A DNA stretch of 64,000 nucleotides. It comes from Serratia odorifera (GTDB lineage: Bacteria > Pseudomonadota > Gammaproteobacteria > Enterobacterales > Enterobacteriaceae). Of the stretch, positions 25,517 through 34,695 are shown one piece after another. Within the stretch, counting starts at the first letter, position 1. Each line of letters starts with the position of its first letter. The translations under genes were made by a program, and so were the position numbers. The notes beneath the pieces were generated by a model. It ran no database searches, was not told where the DNA came from, and saw only the letters and a list, made by a program, of their open reading frames with translations. The stretch covers positions 496,001-560,000 of the forward strand of contig NZ_LR134117.1 in NCBI RefSeq assembly GCF_900635445.1, read 5' to 3'.

Positions 25517-26977
25517 ATGCCAAACCCCAATGAAAACTACAGCCCGAAGCTGTGCAATGACGATCTGGCGCCAACGCGCAATCAGAACTGGAACTGGTAC
25601 AACATTTTTTCTTTCTGGATGTCGGACGTGCACAGCATGGGCGGCTATGTGGTGGCGGCCAGCTTCTTTACCCTGGGGCTGGCCAGTTGGCAGGTGCTGA
25701 TTTGTCTGTTGGCGGGTATTTGCATTGTCCAGCTGTGCGCCAATCTGGTAGCCAAACCCAGCCAGATGACCGGCGTGCCGTACGCGGTCGTCTGCCGCCA
25801 GGCGTTTGGCGTGTTCGGCGCCAATATTCCGGCGGTGATCCGAGGGTTGATCGCTTTCGCCTGGTATGGCATTCAAACCTATTTGGCGGCCAATGCGTTG
25901 ATGCTGGTACTGCTGAAGTTCTTCCCGACGCTGATGCCACTGACGCAACCGCATTGGCTGGGGCTTTCCGCCATCGGCTGGATATGCTTTGGCATCATGT
26001 GGGTGTTGCAGGCCATGGTGTTCTGGCATGGCATGAACGCCATCAAACGCTTTATTGACGTTGCCGGGCCGGCAGTTTATGTGGTGATGCTGGCGTTGGC
26101 CGGCTGGATTGTGTACAAAACCGGGCTGGAAAACATCTCCTTTACCCTGGCCAGCAAAACGCTGAGCGCGCAGGAACAGGGCTGGCAGATGCTGACCGCC
26201 ACCGCGTTGGTGGTGTCCTACTTCTCCGGCCCGTTGCTCAACTTCGGCGATTTTTCTCGCTACGGTAAAAGCATGCAGGAAATCCGCCGCGGCAACCGCT
26301 GGGGGCTGCCGTTCAACTTTCTGCTGTTTTCACTGGTCACGGTGGTGATCGTTTCCGGCACCCAATCGCTGTTCGGCCAGATGATTACCGATCCGATTGA
26401 AACCGTAACCCGCGTCGGCAACAGCGTGGCGGTAGCCATCGGCCTGCTGACGATGATTACCGCCACTATCGGCATCAATATCGTCGCCAACTTCGTGTCA
26501 CCGGCGTTCGACTTTTCCAACTGCGCACCACAAAAGATCAGCTTCCGCACCGGCGGCATGATCGCCGCCGTCGGCTCGGTGCTGCTGACGCCGTGGAACC
26601 TGTTCCAGTCGCCGGAGCTGATCCATTACACCCTGGACGTGCTGGGCGCGTTTATCGGTCCATTGTTCGGCATCTTGGTGGCAGATTTTTACCTGATCAA
26701 GCGCGGCCAGATCCACGTCGACGATCTGTTCAACGCCACGCCGAATGGCCGCTACTGGTATCGCAGCGGCTTCAACCCGAAGGCCATTCTGGCGCTGCTG
26801 CCGTCGGTGGCGGTTGGCCTGGTGATCAGTTTTACGCCCGAGCTGCACGCCGTGGCGAACTTCAGCTGGTTTATCGGCGTACTGCTTGGCGGCGGCTGTT
26901 ACCGCTACTTTGCCCGCCATGAACATGCGGCCAACCATAGAGTGATGTTTGGCAAGGTGGAAATGAGCAAGGAGTAG
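25517..26977 (+). CDS. hpxC: NCS1-family allantoin permease
   Basis: A 486-residue inner-membrane protein with about 12 hydrophobic segments. It shows NCS1 features: NQNWNWYNIFSFWMSDVHSMGGY near the N-terminus, GVPYAVVCRQAFGVFGANIPA, and IGPLFGILVADFYLIKRGQ near the end. The family imports allantoin, hydantoins, cytosine or purines with a cation. AGGAG lies 9 nt upstream of ATG 25517. Divergence from hpxS, beside the allantoin racemase and allantoinase, makes allantoin the likely cargo. Confidence 0.9.
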   Translation: MPNPNENYSPKLCNDDLAPTRNQNWNWYNIFSFWMSDVHSMGGYVVAASFFTLGLASWQVLICLLAGICIVQLCANLVAKPSQMTGVPYAVVCRQAFGVFGANIPAVIRGLIAFAWYGIQTYLAANALMLVLLKFFPTLMPLTQPHWLGLSAIGWICFGIMWVLQAMVFWHGMNAIKRFIDVAGPAVYVVMLALAGWIVYKTGLENISFTLASKTLSAQEQGWQMLTATALVVSYFSGPLLNFGDFSRYGKSMQEIRRGNRWGLPFNFLLFSLVTVVIVSGTQSLFGQMITDPIETVTRVGNSVAVAIGLLTMITATIGINIVANFVSPAFDFSNCAPQKISFRTGGMIAAVGSVLLTPWNLFQSPELIHYTLDVLGAFIGPLFGILVADFYLIKRGQIHVDDLFNATPNGRYWYRSGFNPKAILALLPSVAVGLVISFTPELHAVANFSWFIGVLLGGGCYRYFARHEHAANHRVMFGKVEMSKE

Positions 26978-26984
26978 AAACAAC

Positions 26985-27016
26985 GAAGCCCTGAATCATT
27001 GCTGATTCAGGGCTTC
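26985..27016. terminator. Terminator between hpxC and tRNA-Asp
   Basis: GAAGCCCTGAATCA and TGATTCAGGGCTTC form a perfect 14-bp stem with a TTGC loop. It can end both the rightward hpxC transcript and the leftward tRNA-Asp transcript; T tracts are weak on both sides. Confidence 0.75.
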
Positions 27017-27023
27017 TGAATGT

Positions 27024-27100
27024 TGGCGGAACGGACGGGGCTCGAACCCGCGACCCCCTGCGTGACAGGCAGGTATTCTAACCAACTGAACTACCGCTCC
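27024..27100 (-). tRNA. aspV: tRNA-Asp (GTC), aspV position
   Basis: The 77-nt minus-strand sequence starts GGAGCGGTAGTTCAGTTGG, carries anticodon GTC in the CCTGTCAC loop, has the TTCGAGCC T-arm and encodes CCA. It sits next to dnaQ as aspV does in E. coli. It is identical over its full length to the copy at 48994-49070. Confidence 0.97.
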
Positions 27101-27256
27101 GCGCCGTTCCCTCTTGCGGGGGAACGAGGCGCATATTACGGACGGCGGCAGATTCCGTCAATGCCTTTTTCTTATAAAAATAACCGTTTGCGCAGATTTT
27201 CAGCGAATGTCGTCAGCGCGCATTTACTCCGTGTGCCAGCGAAATTGGCCTGCGGG

Positions 27257-27994
27257 TTATTCCGCGCGCCACAGGCAGTTACCGCCGCCCTTTTTCGCCA
27301 CCAGATCCAGCCGTGATTCGTGTGCCACCACTTCGTCATCACTGGCGTAAATCACCTTCATCGACGTCGCCGGGCGTGCAATACGCTGGATATCCTGCGT
27401 GGAATCGCTCTGCTGGGTATCCCCTTCCATCTGAAATGCCATGGTGGTCTGCCCGCCGGTCATTGCCAGATAAACTTCGGCCAGGATCTCGGCATCGAGC
27501 AATGCGCCGTGCAAGGTTCGCTTGCTATTGTCGATCTCGTAGCGGCTACACAGCGCATCGAGGTTGTTGCGCTTGCCCGGGAACAGACGACGCGCCATCA
27601 ACAGGCTGTCGGTAATGGCGCAGAAGGTTTCCGTCTTCGGAATGTCCTGCTGCAACATGCGGAATTCGTGATCCATAAAGCCGATATCGAACGCCGCGTT
27701 GTGGATGACCAACTCACCGCCGCGGATAAATTCGATAAATTCATCGGCTATCTGATCGAAGGTCGGCTTGTCCGCCAGGAATTCATCGCTGATGCCGTGA
27801 ACGCCGTAAGCCTCAGGATCCACCAGCCGATCCGGCTTGACGTAAACGTGATAATGCCGACCGGTCAGGCGACGGTTGATCACTTCCACCGCACCGATTT
27901 CGATAATGCGGTGGCCTTCGTAATGAACCCCTAACTTGTTCATACCGGTGGTTTCGGTATCGAGTACGATCTGTCTGGTTGGTGTAGTGATCAT
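27257..27994 (-). CDS. dnaQ: DNA polymerase III epsilon subunit (3'-5' proofreading exonuclease)
   Basis: A 245-residue DEDDh exonuclease. Exo I is VLDTETTGMN (about residue 10), exo II is HNAAFDIGFMDHEF (about residue 98) and exo III is HGALLDAEILAEVYLA (about residue 162). The C-terminal tail, which binds the alpha subunit, is present. It proofreads for the replicative polymerase. It is divergent from rnhA with 72 bp between starts, the arrangement conserved in enterics, where overlapping promoters are known. Confidence 0.97.
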   Translation of the reverse strand: MITTPTRQIVLDTETTGMNKLGVHYEGHRIIEIGAVEVINRRLTGRHYHVYVKPDRLVDPEAYGVHGISDEFLADKPTFDQIADEFIEFIRGGELVIHNAAFDIGFMDHEFRMLQQDIPKTETFCAITDSLLMARRLFPGKRNNLDALCSRYEIDNSKRTLHGALLDAEILAEVYLAMTGGQTTMAFQMEGDTQQSDSTQDIQRIARPATSMKVIYASDDEVVAHESRLDLVAKKGGGNCLWRAE

Positions 27995-28066
27995 ATTGCA
28001 GTGCTCATAGCGCTCGTTTATGTCAGACTTGGCTTTTATAAAACTGATAGGAAGAGTCTACCAGAG

Positions 28067-28534
28067 ATGCTCAAACAGGTAGAAATTTTCACCGATGGCT
28101 CCTGCCTTGGCAACCCCGGCCCCGGTGGTTACGGCGCAATCTTGCGCTATAAACAGGTTGAAAAAACCTTCAGCGCCGGTTACCGGCTCACTACCAATAA
28201 CCGTATGGAGCTGATGGCGGCGATCGTGGCGCTGGAAGCGCTAACCGCGCCCTGTGAAGTGATCCTCAGCACCGATAGCCAGTATGTTCGCCAGGGTATC
28301 ACCAGTTGGATCCACAACTGGAAGAAGCGCGGCTGGAAAACCGCCGACAAAAAACCGGTCAAAAACGTCGATCTGTGGCAGCGGCTGGATCTGGCGATTG
28401 CCCGCCACACTATTCGCTGGGAATGGGTCAAGGGGCATGCCGGACATCCGGAGAACGAACGCTGCGACGTGCTAGCTCGCGAAGCGGCCGGCAACCCCAC
28501 GCAAGAAGACAGCGGCTATAAACCGGAAGCGTAA
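28067..28534 (+). CDS. rnhA: Ribonuclease HI
   Basis: A 155-residue RNase HI, the same length as in E. coli. The start MLKQVEIFTDGSCLGNPG at 28067 is preferred over an upstream in-frame start for that reason. Catalytic acidic residues are visible in FTDGS, NRMELMAAI, STDSQYVRQGI and the C-terminal ERCDVLAREAA. It removes RNA from RNA-DNA hybrids in replication and R-loop control. The typical basic handle NWKKRGWKTADKKPVKN is present. Confidence 0.96.
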   Translation: MLKQVEIFTDGSCLGNPGPGGYGAILRYKQVEKTFSAGYRLTTNNRMELMAAIVALEALTAPCEVILSTDSQYVRQGITSWIHNWKKRGWKTADKKPVKNVDLWQRLDLAIARHTIRWEWVKGHAGHPENERCDVLAREAAGNPTQEDSGYKPEA

Positions 28535-28550
28535 TCCGCTGGCGCCAGCG

Positions 28551-29270
28551 TTACGGTAATTTGCGATAACTCTTGGTCGCGCCCACCGCGCGGCTGAGAG
28601 CCGGCTTGCGTGCGCCAAGTTTCATGGCCGTTGGAGTCAGTGGCACCGTGCGTTTACGTGCGACTATCATGCTCATGCAGCCCAGCGCTGGCAGGTGGGT
28701 ACCTAAAAATACCCCTCCCTGCCGATGCCACGGCAGCACGTGAAAACGCGTTTGCTGCAACACTTCATAGTTCAATAGACTCAGCCAGTCCAACAGCCGC
28801 ATCTGAGTAAACATGCGGCTGGCAAAAGGTTGACGCTGGCGAAGACCGGGGAGCAGTTTACCCAGCCCCAGCACGCTGAACGGATTAAAGGTACTGAGCA
28901 CCAACCAACCGTCATCAATCAGAATGCGATCTACTTCGCGCAACATGCGATGCGGATCATCGGCATAGGACAAAGCCTGCGCCATCAGACAGGCATCGAC
29001 CGACTTGTCGGCGAAGGGCAACCGATAAGGATCGGCTATAACCTGTAGGTGGTCACCGCTCAGACCAACGTTGACCTGGTGGGAAATGGCGCATTTATCA
29101 GTAGCCAATCCAGCGCTGAGATTACCCAGCTTTAATAGGTGAAAGCCGAACAGCTTCGGCCACCAGGGCTGCAGTTGACGCTCGAGCGCTGCGCGGTAAT
29201 ATTCCCCCCACGGCAGCGCCGCCCAGGATTGCGGGCTGGCAAGCTTTTGTAGAGTATGGGCTGGTTTCAT
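28551..29270 (-). CDS. yafS: SAM-dependent methyltransferase (YafS family)
   Basis: A 239-residue class-I methyltransferase-like protein. The motif region DPYRLPFADKSVDACLMAQALSYADDPHRML (about residues 82-112) covers the acidic loop and post-motif II helix. It lies between rnhA and gloB as yafS does in E. coli. The substrate is unknown; no peptide signal or membrane segment is seen. Confidence 0.88.
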   Translation of the reverse strand: MKPAHTLQKLASPQSWAALPWGEYYRAALERQLQPWWPKLFGFHLLKLGNLSAGLATDKCAISHQVNVGLSGDHLQVIADPYRLPFADKSVDACLMAQALSYADDPHRMLREVDRILIDDGWLVLSTFNPFSVLGLGKLLPGLRQRQPFASRMFTQMRLLDWLSLLNYEVLQQTRFHVLPWHRQGGVFLGTHLPALGCMSMIVARKRTVPLTPTAMKLGARKPALSRAVGATKSYRKLP

Positions 29271-29314
29271 GATTTATTATCTTCTTTCAAGCCGTTGCCA
29301 ACGAGAGGTGTCCG

Positions 29315-30070
29315 ATGAATCTTATCAGCATTCCTGCCTTGCAGGACAATTACATTTGGATATTGGATGACCAACAGGGACATTGCACCATTGTCGATCC
29401 GGGTGAAGCGCAACCGGTGCTGGACGCCCTGCGTAAACTGGAACTCACCCCCGATGCAATACTGCTGACCCACCATCATCACGACCACATCGGCGGCGTG
29501 GCGCAAATTCTGGCGCAATACCCTGCACTGCCGGTATATGGCCCGCACGAGACCGCCAATAAGGGGGCGACCACCCTGGTAGAAGACGGTGACATCATTA
29601 CCGTCAGCGGCAGAAAATACCGCGTAATAGCGGTTCCCGGACATACTCTGGGCCATGTCGCATTCTACAGTGCACCTTATTTGTTCTGCGGCGATACGCT
29701 TTTTTCCGCCGGTTGCGGCCGGCTGTTCGAGGGCACTGCCGAACAAATGTATTACTCGTTTCAACAACTCTCGCAACTTCCCGATAACACCATAATCTGT
29801 TGCGCGCACGAATATACTGTTTCAAATCTTAAGTTTGCGCGGGCTATTTTGCCGCAAGATCGACAGATCGAAACATATCAACAACAAGTCATGGCGTTAA
29901 GGGCAAAAAACCAACCCAGCGTGCCTACAACCCTGCAATTAGAGCGTGAAATTAACCTATTTTTACGTTGTCATGACACTGATTTACAAAAGAAATTAGG
30001 CTTTGATCGCCCCCCTGAGCATCTTCATTCGGTTTTTTCCGAATTACGCTTGCGCAAGGACAGCTTCTGA
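29315..30070 (+). CDS. gloB: Hydroxyacylglutathione hydrolase (glyoxalase II)
   Basis: A 251-residue metallo-beta-lactamase-fold hydrolase with the metal motif LTHHHHDHIGG (about residue 52), PGHTLGHVAF, FCGDTLFSAGCGRLFEG and a C-terminal glyoxalase II domain (CCAHEYT; NPSVPTTL-like NQPSVPTTLQLE). It hydrolyses S-lactoylglutathione to lactate and glutathione, completing methylglyoxal detoxification. It is divergent from yafS and followed by mltD, as in E. coli. Confidence 0.95.
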   Translation: MNLISIPALQDNYIWILDDQQGHCTIVDPGEAQPVLDALRKLELTPDAILLTHHHHDHIGGVAQILAQYPALPVYGPHETANKGATTLVEDGDIITVSGRKYRVIAVPGHTLGHVAFYSAPYLFCGDTLFSAGCGRLFEGTAEQMYYSFQQLSQLPDNTIICCAHEYTVSNLKFARAILPQDRQIETYQQQVMALRAKNQPSVPTTLQLEREINLFLRCHDTDLQKKLGFDRPPEHLHSVFSELRLRKDSF

Positions 30071-30142
30071 AGCTTTTGGTTGTGTTATTTGCCTAAGCGA
30101 AGTATTATCGCTCGTCTTTTAAGCAACTATATTGACACACAC

Positions 30143-31540
30143 ATGAAGGCTAAAGCGATATTACTCGCCTCAGTCTTGCTTGTAGGGTGCCAGTCGTCCA
30201 GGCAGGACGCACCAGCTCCAGAACAGCATGCACAGAGTTTGTCTTCGGCAAGTCAAGAAGGTGAAGCAGGAGAGTACACAGCGAAAGGTCGAGCGAGCTC
30301 GGCGCGGTGGTTGGATAAAAACAGCGGTACCGCGCAGCAACAGGACCTGTGGAACTTCATTAGCGACGAGCTGAAGATGGAGGTTCCGGAAAACTCCCGG
30401 ATCCGTGAACAAAAAAGAAAGTACTTAAAAAGTAAGAGCTATCTCCACGATGTAACATTACGGGCAGAGCCGTACATGTACTGGATAGTCGAGCAGATCA
30501 AGAAACGCGATATGCCGATGGAACTGGTACTGCTACCCATAGTGGAGAGCGCTTTTGACCCCCACGCCACGTCAAGTGCCAACGCCGCAGGGCTATGGCA
30601 GATCGTGCCGCAAACGGGTCGCAATTATGGTTTGAAAAACAACCAGTGGTATGACGGGCGCCGCGATGTGGTCGCTTCGACAACTGCTGCGCTGGATATG
30701 ATGCAGTACCTGAACCGCATGTTCAACGGCGACTGGTTATTGACCGTCGCTGCCTATAACAGTGGTGAAGGCCGTGTCATGAAAGCGGTGAAGGCGAATA
30801 AACGCCAGGGTAAGCCAACCAATTTCTGGGCATTGTCGCTTCCGCGTGAAACGTCAATCTATGTTCCGAAAATGTTGGCACTGAGCGATATCATCAAGCA
30901 CAGCAAGAAGTACGGCGTTCGTTTGCCAAAAACGGATGAAACCCGTGCGCTGGCGCGTGTTGACGTCGGTCAGCAAATACAGCTCACTCAGGCGGCTGAG
31001 ATGGCTGGGCTTTCATTGACCAAGATGAAGGCATTTAACCCTGGCTTACAAAAAAGGCGTTACCGCGCCAAACGGGCCCCATTACATTATGGTTCCCCAG
31101 GGCCGAGCCGATCGGCTGAAGGATTCACTGGCCGATGGCCAGATCGCGGTGACCGAGCCAAGCACCCAGTTGGCAAAAAACAGCGGGGTTGACAGGCGGC
31201 AGTACCTATAAAGTGCGCTCCGGCGACACCTTGTCCGGTATCGCCAAGCGGTTGAATATACGTACCAGCGATTTGCAGAGTTGGAACAACTTACGTGCCA
31301 GGAGCACCCTCAAAGTTGGGCAAACCCTGCAAGTGGCCAGCAATAGCGGCAATAACAACAGCAGCATCACCTACCGCGTACGCAAAGGTGATTCACTGGC
31401 CAGCATTGCACGTCGTCACGGCGTCGAGATCAATGACGTTGATGCGTTGGAACTCAACCCTGGCCAGCAAGAGCAGCAACTTGCAACCCGGCTTGAAATT
31501 GACGTTGTTTGTCGACAACAGTTCGACACCTGACACCTAA
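30143..31540 (+). pseudogene. mltD: Membrane-bound lytic transglycosylase D, frame-disrupted (3 shifts)
   Basis: The product starts MKAKAILLASVLLVGCQSS, with lipobox LVGC, then the lytic transglycosylase domain (LLPIVESAFDPHATSSANAAG contains the catalytic glutamate) and two LysM repeats (STYKVRSGDTLSGIAKRL; ITYRVRKGDSLASIARRH). The frame breaks three times: about 31046 (extra T), 31184-31187 (extra G) and 31441 (extra G). Removing one base at each restores a 464-residue protein ending at TAA 31540; E. coli MltD has 452. The enzyme cleaves peptidoglycan glycan strands at the outer membrane. Sequence error is as likely as real inactivation, or more so. Confidence 0.88.
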
Positions 31541-31551
31541 ATTTCCGGCAT

Positions 31552-31581
31552 AAAAAAGCACCCTGCAACGGGTGCTTTTTT
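31552..31581. terminator. Terminator downstream of mltD
   Basis: AAAAAAGCACCC, loop TGCAAC and GGGTGCTTTTTT form a 12-bp stem followed by more T residues. The A tract on the left lets it also end the convergent yafD transcript. Confidence 0.92.
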
Positions 31582-31593
31582 TTTGCCTGGCAA

Positions 31594-32389
31594 TCACCAA
31601 TGCGGTTTGGCGCTGTCGGGGTGAAACTCCACCAACAGCGGGTTATGATCCGAGGCCTGGGTTACCAAGACCGAGGCTTCCACCACCCCAAGATTACGGT
31701 AAAACACGAAATCCAGCGGCCGGCCAAATGCCTTGCGCCGATGATCGTCGGTAAAATTCACCTCGCGCAGCGCCATATCGCTGGGCGAACTGGTACAGCG
31801 CATTGATGCGTTTACGGCTCCAGGCATTGAAATCGCCCGCCATGATCACCGGCCCGTGGTGGTTGGCGATCTGCTCGCCAATCGGTCCCAGCTGTTTGCT
31901 ATACACGTCCACCCCGAGGCTGAAGTTGACCGCATGGATATTCACCACCATCAACAGCTGGCCGTTATACAGCGGATAAACGGTGATTAACGCCGATTTG
32001 GCCAACCGCAGCAGTGGCTCCCGTTCCCGTAACGGGCAACAGTAAACCGGGTGCGCCGCCGCCAGCGTCATGACACCAGAGGGATGCTGTGGCAAGACGA
32101 AAGCCGGCACCTGATCGGCCGCCAGATAATGGGTAGTGGCAAAGCTTACCAGTTCCGGCGTGGTTTGCGCCTCTTGCAACAACACCAGCTGCGCGTCTTT
32201 ACCAAAGCTTTTCAGCACCGACAGCCAATCGGCCCGTTGCTGCTTGAATATATTCCATACCATCACCCGCAGCGCTCCCGCGGTAGGCAACGCAGCCCCC
32301 GGGGGTAACGGTTGGTCGACGGCGCCAGGGAAAATTCGCTCAACTGGCTGGCCTGCAACATACCTCATTGCATAAGTTCGTTTCGGCAC
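31594..32389 (-). pseudogene. yafD: Endonuclease/exonuclease/phosphatase-family protein, one frameshift
   Basis: The 796-bp span encodes an EEP-domain protein very like E. coli YafD. The first frame carries VLLQEAQTTPELV, PQHPSGVMTLAAAHPVYCC and VIMAGDFNAWSRKR; the second carries GRPLDFVFYRNLG and ASDHNPLLVEF. The switch is at about 31783, where one extra C in CCC breaks the frame; deleting it yields a 264-residue protein. The function is unproven; in the family these motifs form a metal-dependent phosphodiesterase site. It lies next to yafC and mltD as in E. coli. Confidence 0.88.
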
Positions 32390-32583
32390 GCTATTCGCCT
32401 ATTTCCCATTGGATAAAATGGCGGAGTCATTCCCGCCAACAATGCATTGATTATACGCCTGCCTGCGCTCGGCGTTAGGTTTTCCGGGGCATAGCCCTAA
32501 CAGTTATAGGGGCGCTGAGTGGGGAATTCAATCGGTACTGGGTATATGAATGTAAAGGTTAGCGGGAAAAGGACAGAAATGCG

Positions 32584-32606
32584 AAAAGGCCCGCAAATGC
32601 GGGCCT
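32584..32606 (-). terminator. Hairpin downstream of the small peptide gene
   Basis: AGGCCCGCA and TGCGGGCCT pair as a 9-bp GC-rich stem, followed on the minus strand by TTTT. It lies 22 bp past the stop of the 26-codon frame at 32628-32708. Confidence 0.65.
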
Positions 32607-32627
32607 GAGGGGAATGGTTCGCTGCAA

Positions 32628-32708
32628 TTACGCGCTTTGTAACCGGCGTTTCCGATCCAGCCGGCCGCTTAAAATAATCAGCATCAGCGCAAGAAGAACG
32701 AGTGGCAT
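32628..32708 (-). CDS. Candidate 26-residue hydrophobic membrane peptide
   Basis: On the minus strand, ATG 32708 opens a 26-codon frame: MPLVLLALMLIILSG, a membrane-length hydrophobic stretch, followed by a basic tail ending RKRRLQSA. GGAG lies about 7 nt upstream of the ATG, and a GC-rich hairpin with a short T tract follows the stop. The gene occupies the otherwise empty yafD-yafC gap. I do not recognise the peptide. Its build, a single helix plus positive C-terminal tail, is that of small inner-membrane proteins or type I toxin-like peptides. Expression is unproven. Confidence 0.5.
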   Translation of the reverse strand: MPLVLLALMLIILSGRLDRKRRLQSA

Positions 32709-32812
32709 GAGAATACTCCAAATGGCATTCAAGTTGATGACGCAATTATCGACCTATGCTTAAATGCTAAAAATGTACAAAGTTTCAAATAAATTTTGCC
32801 GTTGGAGCAACA

Positions 32813-33714
32813 ATGAAAGCGAACTCGGATGAGCTGATTACCTTTGTGACGGTGGTAGAAAGCGGAAGCTTCAGCCGCGCGGCAGAACGTCTGGAACAGG
32901 CAAATTCCGTGGTCAGCCGAACGGTAAAAAAACTGGAGAACAAGCTTGGTGTAACGCTGCTGAACCGCACTACCCGTCAAATCAGCCTGACGCAGGAAGG
33001 GGAAAACTACTTCCGCCAGGTGCAGAAAGTGTTGAATGACATGGCAGCAGCAGAAAACGCCCTGATGGAAAGCCGCCAACGGCCGCAGGGTTTTGCTGCG
33101 CGTGGATGCCGCCACGCCGTTTGTGTTGCACGTACTGGCACCGATGGCGGCGGAGTTTCGCGCGCTGTATCCGGAAATGTCGCTGTCGCTGGTATCCTCC
33201 GAAACCTTTATCAATCTGATAGAACGCAAAGTGGATATCGCCATTCGTATCGGCGAAACTGACCGACTCCAGTCTGAAGGCCCGCAAGCTGATGACCAGC
33301 TATCGTCAGGTGCTGGCCTCACCGGCCTATTTACGGCAATACGGTACACCGCAAACGGTGGAGGAATTGGCGCAGCATTGCTGCATTGGCTTCAACGATC
33401 TGCCGGCATTGAATCGCTGGCCATTGGCCTGCGCCGACGGTCGCCAATGGGAAGCCACCCCGGCGCTGACCAGCAATAGCGGGGGAGACACACCGCCACC
33501 TGTGTCTGCACGGCAACGGTATCGCCTGTTTGTCGGATTTCATGATCGGTGAGGATGTTAAACGCGGCGATCTGGTGCCGATACTGCAACAACACACCGC
33601 TGCCGCCTGGCGATGCCGATTAACGCGGTATATTACAGCGACAGTGCGGTCAGTAACCGCCTGCGCAGCTTTATCGATTTTGTCAGCGAACGGCTTGCCA
33701 GCGCGAACGCCTGA
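32813..33714 (+). pseudogene. yafC: LysR-family regulator, frame-disrupted (4 shifts)
   Basis: The N-terminal helix-turn-helix is intact (ELITFVTVVESGSFSRAAERL; VSRTVKKLENKLGVTLLNRTTR). The effector domain continues in other frames (DAATPFVLHVLAPMAAEF; MTSYRQVLASPAYLRQYG; CLSDFMIGEDVKRGDLVPIL; PINAVYYSDSAVSNRLRSF), ending at TGA 33714. Shifts fall near 33092 (extra T in TTTT), 33260 (extra A in AAA), 33482 (extra G in a G run) and 33612 (one base lost). The corrected length is 299 residues, normal for LysR proteins. It is YafC by similarity and by position between dkgB and yafD. Its target is unknown. Confidence 0.85.
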
Positions 33715-33752
33715 TGTGCAGGCCGGCAATCGCCTGCCTGCGGCGGTTAAAC

Positions 33753-34557
33753 TCAATCCCCAGTGCGGCGCCAGACCGTCCGGGCTGACCAGACGTCCAT
33801 TACACTCCAGTGCGGCGATCTGCGCCATATCCTGCTCGTTCAACGTCAATTGCTGCGCCAGCAGGTTGCTGGCCAGATTGTCACGCTTGGTGGAGGATGG
33901 GATCACCGCGTAACCCAGTTGCATCGCCCAGGCCAGAATCACCTGGGCCGTCGTGGCGTTGTAGCGCTCGGCAATCGCCTTGATGGTCTCATCCTGCAGC
34001 GCCCTGCCGTATGCCAGCGTCATATATGACGTGATGGCGATACCGTGCTGCCGCGCGAACGCTGCCACCTGGCGATTTTGCAAATACGGCGACAGCTCGA
34101 TCTGGTTAGTGGCGATCGCCTCGGCGCCAACCGCATCAATGGCTTGTTGCATCAGATCGAGGGTGAAGTTGGAAATGCCAATCTGCCGCGTCAGGCCAGC
34201 CTGCTTGGCCTGCAATAACTCCGCCATAAACTCGGCGACCGGCACCTGGTCATTCGGCGAAGGCCAGTGAATCAACGTCAGATCGACATAATCGGTTTGC
34301 AGCTTGCTCAGGCTCTCTTGCAGGCTGGGGATCAGCCGACCTTTTGCCAAATTGGCCACCCAAATCTTGGTAGTGATAAACAGCGCTTCGCGTGACACAC
34401 CGCTTTCGGCGATCGCCTCGCCCACCGCCGCTTCGTTTTCATAAATCTGTGCGGTATCAATCGCGCGATAACCCAACTCAAGCGCGTGACGCACCGACGC
34501 CTTCACCACCTTATCTTGCAGACGGAAAGTCCCTAAACCAAATTGTGGAATGCTCAT
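33753..34557 (-). CDS. dkgB: Aldo-keto reductase (2,5-diketo-D-gluconate reductase B), 3' frameshift
   Basis: An NADPH-dependent aldo-keto reductase with GLGTFRLQD, LGYRAIDTAQIYENE (catalytic Asp and Tyr), FITTKIW (catalytic Lys) and LTLIHWPSP. As written, the frame runs on past the normal end to 33331, into the opposing yafC. One extra base in a run of four (33758-33761) does this; removing it gives the family end APHWD and a 267-residue protein, exactly the E. coli DkgB length. It reduces methylglyoxal and other aldehydes. It lies beside yafC, as in E. coli. Confidence 0.9.
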
Positions 34558-34695
34558 GATTTTCTCTCAATGGGTTGGATTTCATTCATTGAGAGGAGTA
34601 TGACAGCGCCGTTGTTGAGCAAAAAATGTCAGGTTTCGCATAACACTTTTGAGTAACGGGCAATAATGGCCGGAGCAAGCCCGGCCAAAGAGCAG

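Noticed and set aside
24614..26029. A 471-residue regulator starting at 26029
   Set aside because: The upstream 226 codons run antisense through hpxC and the promoter gap; the GntR protein starts at 25351.
33331..33752. Extra 140-residue C-terminal domain on DkgB
   Set aside because: It is antisense to yafC and is created by one extra base; without it the protein ends at the family-typical APHWD.
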